From NCBI RefSeq assembly GCF_003337425.1, contig NZ_QPJU01000002.1, positions 124,001 to 188,000 on the forward strand: 64,000 nt of DNA, given 5' to 3'. This document shows positions 58,801 to 64,000 of the stretch, in pieces (position 1 is the stretch's first letter; every line of letters begins with the position of its first letter). The notes under the pieces were generated by a model. The model worked only from the letters and a program-made list of their open reading frames with translations. It was not told the origin of the DNA and did not search any database. The position numbers and the translations under genes were made by a program. The stretch is from Extensimonas vulgaris (GTDB lineage: Bacteria; Pseudomonadota; Gammaproteobacteria; Burkholderiales; Burkholderiaceae_C).

Positions 58801-60095
58801 AGGCTCGGGCTGGCGAAAGCCAAACCTCGTACCTTGCCGCGCAGCTGGTATTGCGTCGGCGCATCGAGCGCCCCTCGCCAGCTCGCTTGCAGCGTATCTA
58901 CATGCCCTTGCGGCCGATAGCGGCGCAGCGCCGAGTGCACGGCCGCGCCGAGTGGCAGGTCGGCACCAATTTGTGCGAGTGCCGCCAAATCCAAGCGCTC
59001 GGCCTCCAACTGCGTCCGTGCAGGCAGGTGCGCGGTCGCCTCCGTGTGCTGCAAGCGCAGATTGCCGCCAGGCCAAACCAAACCGCTTTCGGTGATGAAA
59101 CGCAGCCCTTCACTGAAGATGGCATAGCTGTCAGCGCGACGCTGGCCACCGATGCGGGCGGCCAGCGCGGTGAGCTCCAAGGGCTGCAGCCCGGGCGCAA
59201 AGGTGGCATGCAGTCCGTGCATAGCCACATCGACCACACCTCCCACCAAGTTTGCATGGTCTAAATCGGCCCAAAGGCGCATTCTGCCTGCTCCACTAGC
59301 TATATCTAAAGGAGCGTCTAGGATACGCTGCGTGCGCAGCTGTGCCAGATCGAGGTGTGCGAAGTCGGCAAATACCTGTCCACTCCAATGCTGCCATTGG
59401 CCGTCACGGGGATGCAGCAGCGGGGCGCGCATGCGCGCCATGAGCGTGAAGCGCGTGCCCCAGGCCGGCGGCGGCGTGGCGTCCACACGCAGGTTGTGCT
59501 GCCAGCCGTGGTTGTGCAGCAGCACATCGACCTCATGCAGCTCCAGCGGTGCGGGCGCCGCCTGCTGCTCGTCGAACCAGCGCACGCTGCCGCCGCGGAT
59601 CAGCACCTCGGCCTGGGCGAAAAACCAGTCGGCAAAGGCGCTGTCGCCACCGCTTTGCGCCAGCGCGATGCCACCGATCAGGATGCGCCCGTCTGCCGTG
59701 CGGCGCACGTCGAGCTGCGGGCGCTCGAGGTACAGCTGCTCGAAGCCGCGTGTGAGCAAGGCGCGCGGCGACAGCGCCAGCACCACGCGCGGCAGCTGCA
59801 GCGCGGGCCGCCCCTGCGCGTCGAGCAGCGTCACGTCGCTCAGCTCGAAGGAAGGAATCAGCCCCGTCGAGCGCCCCGTGATCGCACCAATGCGCACGGG
59901 CACCCCCACGATGCGCGTGGCTTGCGCCTCCAGGGATGCGCGAAAGTCCCCGATGCGCGGCACAATCCAGCCATGCAAACCCGCCCAGACGATGGCCAGC
60001 AACAGCCAGAAGGCCAGCAACAAGCCCAGCGCCCAGCGCGCACTGGCGGCGACGATGCGCAGAACGCGCGAGGGGCGGGCGGCGGAGTCTGTCAT
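55857..60095 (-). CDS. yhdP: YhdP, AsmA-like envelope protein
   Basis: 1412 aa. One N-terminal membrane helix (about 20-45), then a very long periplasmic beta-rich region of the DUF3971/AsmA-like type, as in YhdP, TamB and AsmA, which form bridges for phospholipid movement to the outer membrane. The C-terminal AsmA-like end contains RLTLDFRDVFSEGFAFDFVRGDVRI and DLYVVVVPELNAMTASL. Divergent from glnE across 146 bases; followed by the nitrilase-family gene with an overlap. Confidence 0.9.
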   Translation of the reverse strand: MTDSAARPSRVLRIVAASARWALGLLLAFWLLLAIVWAGLHGWIVPRIGDFRASLEAQATRIVGVPVRIGAITGRSTGLIPSFELSDVTLLDAQGRPALQLPRVVLALSPRALLTRGFEQLYLERPQLDVRRTADGRILIGGIALAQSGGDSAFADWFFAQAEVLIRGGSVRWFDEQQAAPAPLELHEVDVLLHNHGWQHNLRVDATPPPAWGTRFTLMARMRAPLLHPRDGQWQHWSGQVFADFAHLDLAQLRTQRILDAPLDIASGAGRMRLWADLDHANLVGGVVDVAMHGLHATFAPGLQPLELTALAARIGGQRRADSYAIFSEGLRFITESGLVWPGGNLRLQHTEATAHLPARTQLEAERLDLAALAQIGADLPLGAAVHSALRRYRPQGHVDTLQASWRGALDAPTQYQLRGKVRGLAFASPSLADAAGQSASIGMPALRGATLDLDLSQDGGRATLAIDDGALVLPGIFEEPEVPIDHLDAELHWQVQSLRSQGAKSAALAPSIALQARNVRFANADMQGEAQFSWHTLDGEKSAAEARLPGVLDLTGSLSRANGTRVWRYLPLGIPAETRHYVRDAVRAGQASRVQFRVRGDLRHIPFSDPRQGDFHITARVSDVNYAYVPTSPAGALPWPALTDLSGELVFDRVSMSVRGASGSFAGFPTLRLSKVEARLPDLEHPTVGVSADAQGPLPQLLQLVRNSPLARLTGNALDQASGTGNAALQLHLQLPISHIEQSKVQGKIQFAGNDLRITPDTPLLTRCAGMVQFSETGFSLAGVQARTLGGDVRLEGGMRPVVGGAAESAPIQLRAQGTASAQGLQQARELGWLAQLARHASGSAAYTLNVRVRQGVPELQLNSNLQGMALALPAPLAKPAQSSLPLHYENQLLHESMAGVGGSPAAVLRDQLSVDLGGVGTATWQREIRAGQTRVLRGAIGLGLPPWESPPLPAEGVRAAVQIARLDMEAWEKVLTPLDSSAVVAAQAAARSAVGMADYQPTVLTLRADELVLQGRTLHHVLLAGARDDAVWRANLSAVELEGYLEYRPGARESEAAEAAPGQLYARLTRLQLPSGEASQIEDLFAQQPRTLPALDVVVDDFELRGRKWGRLEVQAQNRGVGNAAWEWRLAKLNITTPEASLQATGNWALLGDTGGKVASMARQRRTALNFRLDIRNAGDLLARFGMAHVVRRGKGFMEGQVAWTGAPMNPDYRSMTGQVHLDVQSGQFLQADPGLAKLLGVLSLQALPRRLTLDFRDVFSEGFAFDFVRGDVRIDQGVASTNNLQMKGVNAAVLMEGSADLNRETQDLYVVVVPELNAMTASLVATAINPVVGLGSFLAQMVLRGPLTEKTTREFHIDGPWADPHVERVAIPAHGKPLPGKDPASPAAADAPAAPVPASPTTSPQGAPS

Positions 60096-60241
60096 TGGCG
60101 GGCGTAAAGTGGCCGAAATTATGACCCGCAGGGCCGGCGTGCTCCTTGGCGCGAAACCTTCGCCTCGTGTGTTTTTGTTTCGCCGGCAAACCGTCTTTGC
60201 GCTCGCTCTTTCCCCCCTCCCTCTCGCACGCCGCGTTCGCC

Positions 60242-63046
60242 ATGCCGACCAACCCCTCGCTCAGCCCTGACACCGCCGCGCCCACTGCGGGCCTGGCGCA
60301 GCACTCGCGCTTCTTCCAGCGTCTGCAGCGGCGCTACGCACAGGAGCTCCCCCTGCTGCCCCCCGGCGCGCCATGCCATGCCACCCTGGAGCCCGCCTTC
60401 GCGGCGCTGCAAGCGCGCGGCTACGACGTGGGCACGGCCTTGCGCGTGCTGCGCCAACTGGTCATGGAGCGGCTGATCCGCCTCGATTGCGAGGCGCAGG
60501 CGCCGCTGTCCGTGATCACCCGCGCTGCCACGGAGCTTGCCGAGTTCGCGCTCGACCGCGCCTGCATGCACGCCTGTGCCGAGCTCGACGAGCGCCATGG
60601 CCGGCCGCTGGGCTTGGATGGCGGGGCTGATGGGGCTGAGGGCGCCGCAGTGCCGCTGTGGATCATAGGCATGGGCAAACTCGGCGCGCGCGAGCTCAAC
60701 GTCTCGAGCGACATCGACCTGATCTACGTCTATGCGCAGGACGGTGAAACCGCGGGCAACGCCGAAGGGCGCAACCGCACCTCCAACCACGAGTATTTCG
60801 CGCGCGCGGTCAAAGCGATCTACCAGCTGGTCGGCGAGCCCACCGAGCACGGCTTCGTGTTCCGCGTCGATCTGGCCTTGCGCCCTAACGGCAACTCCGG
60901 CCCGCCCGCCGTCTCGCTCGCCGCGCTCGAAGAGTATCTGCAGGTGCAGGGGCGCGAATGGGAGCGCTTTGCCTGGCTCAAGAGCCGCGTCGTGGCGCCG
61001 CGCACCAGCCTGGCCCACCCGCAGGTGCGCGAGTTGCGCAACATCGTGCTGCCCTTCGTGTTCCGGCGCTACCTGGACTACAACGTGTTCGAATCCCTGC
61101 GCACGCTGCACCGCCAGATCCGCGACCACGCCACGCGGCGCAGCGCCGGCCGCCCCGAGCGCGCCAACGACGTGAAGCTCTCGCGCGGCGGCATCCGCGA
61201 GATCGAATTCATCGTGCAGTTGCTGCAGGTGGTGCGCGGCGGTCAGTTTCCCGAACTGCGCCGGCGCGCCACGCTCGAAGCCCTGCCGCGCCTGGCCCAG
61301 GCAGGGCTGATGCCGCAGGCCACGGCCGAGGCGCTTGCGCAGGCCTACGTGTTCCTGCGCCGCGTCGAGCACCGCATCCAGTACCTCGACGACCAGCAGA
61401 CGCACCTGCTGCCCACGCGCGACGACGACCTGGCCTGGATCGCGCAGACCATGGGCTACGGCGACTGCTGCGCTTTTCTGCACGCACTCGACGCGCACCG
61501 GGAACTGGTCGCGCAGGAGTTCGACCACCTGCTCGGCGGCGATGAGGAAGCCGCGGGCAAGCGCGCGTGCAACGGCCGCAGCTGCGGCGCGGGCCATGGC
61601 AAGCTGCCGCCGCCCGACCTCGATGGCCTGCTCGAACAACTGCCCGCTGCGCTGCGCGAGCGCGTGGCGCAGTGGCGCACCCTGCCGCGCATCGCGGCCC
61701 TGCGCGACGAGGCACGCGCGCGCCTGTTCCGGCTCGTGCTGCGCACCGCGCAATGGCTCAACGAGGGGCGCACCAGCGTCCAGGCCGCCGTGCGCATGAT
61801 CGACTGGCTCGAGCCGCTGCTGCGCCGCGAGAGCTACCTTGCGCTGCTGCTGGAGCGCCCCGCCGTGCACGAGCAGCTGCTGCACCTGCTGGGCGCGGCG
61901 CGCTGGCTCGCGCGCTATCTGCAGCAGCACCCGGGCGTGATCGACGAGCTCGCGTCCGAAGCGCTGTTTGCCGAGCGCTTCGTACCCGCTGACTTCGAGC
62001 GCGAACTCGCGTTGCGCCGCGCCGCGCTGCAGTCCACGGGCGAGGACGACGACGAGGCCCTGCTCAACCTGCTGCGCCGCGCGCACCACGCCGAAACCTT
62101 TCGCATCCTCGCGCGCGACGTGGAAGGCCGCATCACCGTGGAGCAGGTGGCCGACGACCTCAGCGCGCTCGCCGACAGCGTGCTGCGCGTCACCTCGGAC
62201 TGGTGCTGGAGCCGCCTCAAAAACCGCCACCGCGAGGTGCCGCAGTTCGGCATCATCGGCTACGGCAAGCTCGGCGGCAAAGAACTGGGCTACGGCAGCG
62301 ACCTGGACATCGTGTTCGTGTTCGACGACGAGGACGAGCGCGCGCCCGAGGTCTATACCGCCTTCGTGCGCAAGCTCATCAACTGGCTCACCGTCAAAAC
62401 CGGCGAGGGCGATCTGTTCGAGATCGACACCGCGCTGCGCCCCAACGGCAACTCGGGCCTGTTGGTCACAAGTTTCAAAGCCTACGCCGACTACCAGCAG
62501 CAGCGCGGCAGCAACACCGCCTGGACCTGGGAACACCAGGCCATGACGCGCGCGCGCTTCGTACTCGGCAGCGAAGACCTGCGTGCGCGCTTCGACGCCG
62601 TGCGCCGCGCCGTACTCACCGCCCCGCGCGATGCCCAGGCGCTGCGCCAGGAGATCGTCGCCATGCGTGCGCGCGTGCGCGCTGCGCAGCGCGTGCCGGC
62701 GGACAAATTCGACGTCAAGCACAGCCCCGGCGGCATGCTCGACGCCGAATTCGCCGTGCAATACCTCGTGCTCGCGCATGCCGCAACCCACGACGAGCTG
62801 ATAGACAACGTAGGCAACATCGCTTTGTTGCAACGCGCCGAACACGCCGGCTTGCTGCCCGCGGGCGTCGGGCACGCCGCCGCCGACGCCTACCGTGAAC
62901 TGCGCCGCCTGCAGCACCGCGCGCGGCTCGACGAAGCGCCAGCACAGTTCGATCCCGCCGCCGTGCAGGCGCAGCGCGACGCCATCCTCGCGCTGTGGCA
63001 CACGATCTTCGGGCACGATGCTTTGGAAAAAGACCCCAAATCCTGA
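60242..63046 (+). CDS. glnE: Bifunctional glutamine synthetase adenylyltransferase/removase
   Basis: 934 aa enzyme that adenylylates and de-adenylylates glutamine synthetase in nitrogen control. Two nucleotidyltransferase domains: N-terminal GMGKLGARELNVSSDIDLIY (about 143-162, removase) and C-terminal GYGKLGGKELGYGSDLDIVF (about 675-695, transferase), each followed by LRPNGNSG. The ATG at 60242 begins the family similarity; no strong Shine-Dalgarno is seen. A long antisense open frame covers the whole gene, an effect of GC-rich codon use. Confidence 0.95.
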   Translation: MPTNPSLSPDTAAPTAGLAQHSRFFQRLQRRYAQELPLLPPGAPCHATLEPAFAALQARGYDVGTALRVLRQLVMERLIRLDCEAQAPLSVITRAATELAEFALDRACMHACAELDERHGRPLGLDGGADGAEGAAVPLWIIGMGKLGARELNVSSDIDLIYVYAQDGETAGNAEGRNRTSNHEYFARAVKAIYQLVGEPTEHGFVFRVDLALRPNGNSGPPAVSLAALEEYLQVQGREWERFAWLKSRVVAPRTSLAHPQVRELRNIVLPFVFRRYLDYNVFESLRTLHRQIRDHATRRSAGRPERANDVKLSRGGIREIEFIVQLLQVVRGGQFPELRRRATLEALPRLAQAGLMPQATAEALAQAYVFLRRVEHRIQYLDDQQTHLLPTRDDDLAWIAQTMGYGDCCAFLHALDAHRELVAQEFDHLLGGDEEAAGKRACNGRSCGAGHGKLPPPDLDGLLEQLPAALRERVAQWRTLPRIAALRDEARARLFRLVLRTAQWLNEGRTSVQAAVRMIDWLEPLLRRESYLALLLERPAVHEQLLHLLGAARWLARYLQQHPGVIDELASEALFAERFVPADFERELALRRAALQSTGEDDDEALLNLLRRAHHAETFRILARDVEGRITVEQVADDLSALADSVLRVTSDWCWSRLKNRHREVPQFGIIGYGKLGGKELGYGSDLDIVFVFDDEDERAPEVYTAFVRKLINWLTVKTGEGDLFEIDTALRPNGNSGLLVTSFKAYADYQQQRGSNTAWTWEHQAMTRARFVLGSEDLRARFDAVRRAVLTAPRDAQALRQEIVAMRARVRAAQRVPADKFDVKHSPGGMLDAEFAVQYLVLAHAATHDELIDNVGNIALLQRAEHAGLLPAGVGHAAADAYRELRRLQHRARLDEAPAQFDPAAVQAQRDAILALWHTIFGHDALEKDPKS

Positions 63047-63106
63047 GCTTTATTGCGCACCAGCCCAATCAAAATGAGCGCATGATGCTACGAAAACTGC
63101 TTATTT

Positions 63107-63139
63107 CCAGTCGCTCCTGCGCCGGGCAGGAGCGACTGG
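63107..63139 (+). promoter_or_regulatory. Perfect 14 bp hairpin upstream of the HD-GYP-like gene
   Basis: CCAGTCGCTCCTGC-GCCGG-GCAGGAGCGACTGG, a flawless stem ending 19 bases before the ATG at 63159. No T-run follows. It may terminate glnE, bind a regulator, or structure the 5' leader. Confidence 0.5.
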
Positions 63140-63158
63140 TACGGCATCGTCCAGCGTC

Positions 63159-64000
63159 ATGAATCTTTTGCCCATCGATCCCACGGCGATCCCCGTCGGC
63201 CGTCCTTTGCCGTTTACTTTGTACGGCCCGAAGGGCGTTTTGCTCGCGAGCAAAGGCTATGTGATCGCGGACAAAGAAGAATTACAGCGCGTGCTCAAGC
63301 TCAATCCGGCCATCTTCATCGATACCGACGAGACCCAAGAGGTGCAGCGAGCCTATTTGCGGCACCTCCAGAAAATGGTTTTTTCGTCCGAACCTCTCGG
63401 GAAGATCACCGCGACCCCGCTGCGTCCGGAGGACTTGCAAAGCCCCGCACGTCCAAGCGAGGAAAAAATCGATTGGCTGGACTTGCAACTGCGCGCCACC
63501 CAATTGCTGCGCACCCCGCAAGTCCACGATTTTGCCGAGCGTTTTCAGGAGTTGCACGCCATTGTGGTGCGCAGCTGCATTACGCAGCCCGATGCGACTT
63601 TGTTTGCATTGGTGTATCTCTCGGCGCAGGAAACCGCGATGTACAGCGCAACCCATGCGCTGCTCGTCGCCAGTATTTGCATGATCGTCGCGCGGGAGGT
63701 GTTGCGCTGGCCCGATGCGCGCATGTTGCAAGTGGGCCGCGCAGCGCTCAGCATGAACATCGCGATGACCGGCCTGCAAGACCAGTTGGCGCGCCAGAGC
63801 GAGCCGCTCAGCGCCGCCCAGATCGCCGCCATCGCCGAGCACTCTGTGCGGTCTGCGGCCCTGCTGCGCCAGCTCGGCGTAGCCGACCCGGTCTGGCTCG
63901 AAGCGGTGCGCTGTCACCACCAGCGCTTCGAGGGGCCGTGGGAGCAAACGCCTGAAGCTCAGCAGCTCGCGCGACTGATCCAGCGCGCTGATCAATTTGC
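63159..64000 (+). CDS. HD-GYP-like signalling protein (partial, runs off the window)
   Basis: At least 280 aa, 3' end missing. The N-terminal part (to about 90) has PFTLYGPKGVLLASKGYVI and looks like a PilZ-type or DUF3391-like input region. From about 150 it is helical with HALLVASICMIVARE, GRAALSMNIAMTGL and AVRCHHQRFEG, the layout of an HD-GYP c-di-GMP phosphodiesterase. The first HD pair is replaced by TH, and the HDIG/GYP motifs are eroded, so catalysis is doubtful. It may be a degenerate HDOD-like regulator instead. Confidence 0.65.
   Translation, partial: MNLLPIDPTAIPVGRPLPFTLYGPKGVLLASKGYVIADKEELQRVLKLNPAIFIDTDETQEVQRAYLRHLQKMVFSSEPLGKITATPLRPEDLQSPARPSEEKIDWLDLQLRATQLLRTPQVHDFAERFQELHAIVVRSCITQPDATLFALVYLSAQETAMYSATHALLVASICMIVAREVLRWPDARMLQVGRAALSMNIAMTGLQDQLARQSEPLSAAQIAAIAEHSVRSAALLRQLGVADPVWLEAVRCHHQRFEGPWEQTPEAQQLARLIQRADQF

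Noticed and set aside
60119-63016. A 965-codon open frame antisense to glnE
   Set aside because: It mirrors glnE codon structure in a GC-rich genome and has no recognisable domain; glnE is certain.
63282-63995. 237-codon minus-strand frame opposite the HD-GYP-like gene
   Set aside because: The plus-strand frame has coherent domain-like sequence and a sensible start; the reverse has none.

Overview
The window is chromosomal DNA from a GC-rich betaproteobacterium, most likely Burkholderiales and probably Comamonadaceae. Gene order supports this (hfq-hflX-hflK-hflC-hisZ-purA; mraZ through lpxC; dksA-hslV-hslU), as do protein sequence style, a meso-diaminopimelate-type MurE, and a short dispersed repeat with core ATAGCTGnTAGCGCTTG that I associate from memory with that family. 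No rRNA, tRNA or CRISPR array was seen.

Layout. 1-5532: the end of a Mu-like phage head module (terminase, portal, head morphogenesis, virion morphogenesis, DNA methyltransferase, DUF6378), cut off before any protease, major head or tail gene. 5533-6299: gene-free and packed with several unrelated repeats. 6300-11783: mixed housekeeping and stress genes (hemerythrin, MarC, dienelactone hydrolase, host-attachment family, DHH phosphoesterase, chemotaxis receptor). 11882-17292: an efflux operon read leftwards (MarR regulator, NodT outer-membrane factor, EmrA-like, EmrB-like). 17461-20254: hemB and divergent hemJ, then a VanZ-like gene. 20292-27577: one leftward run hfq-hflX-hflK-hflC-yjeT-like-hisZ-purA-phosphoribosyltransferase. 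27737-46471: a complete division and cell wall (dcw) cluster read leftwards from mraZ to lpxC, with almost every junction from rsmH to ftsA overlapping. 46819-51408: dksA, a STAS-domain protein, hslV, hslU. 51867-60095: lplT, mltA, a nitrilase-family amidase and yhdP. 60242-64000: glnE and the start of an HD-GYP-like gene.

The most interesting signal is a repeat family not explained by the genes. Five copies span exactly 169 bp each, with no insertions or deletions between copies. Each is one long imperfect palindrome bounded by CTAG-like ends and adds 165 bp, or 55 codons. Three copies lie inside conserved genes (near the N-terminus of the MarR regulator, near the N-terminus of the NodT factor, and near the C-terminus of MurF). 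A 16 bp end fragment lies in the hflX C-terminus. All four are in the same orientation and the same codon phase, so the element is read through as an open frame. This resembles in principle the Rickettsia palindromic elements, which insert in frame into protein genes, but the sequence is different and the host is a betaproteobacterium. The terminal base pair varies in a compensatory way between copies, and one copy points to a TA target duplication.

Other points: a four-repeat MraZ operator lying on the predicted mraZ promoter, a GTG start for hfq fixed by its ribosome binding site, a TTG start for hflX abutting the hfq stop, a DksA that keeps one of four zinc-finger cysteines, and strong inverted repeats just upstream of marC and of the HD-GYP-like gene. 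Functions are read from sequence only; family names come from recognised motifs and gene context, not database searches.
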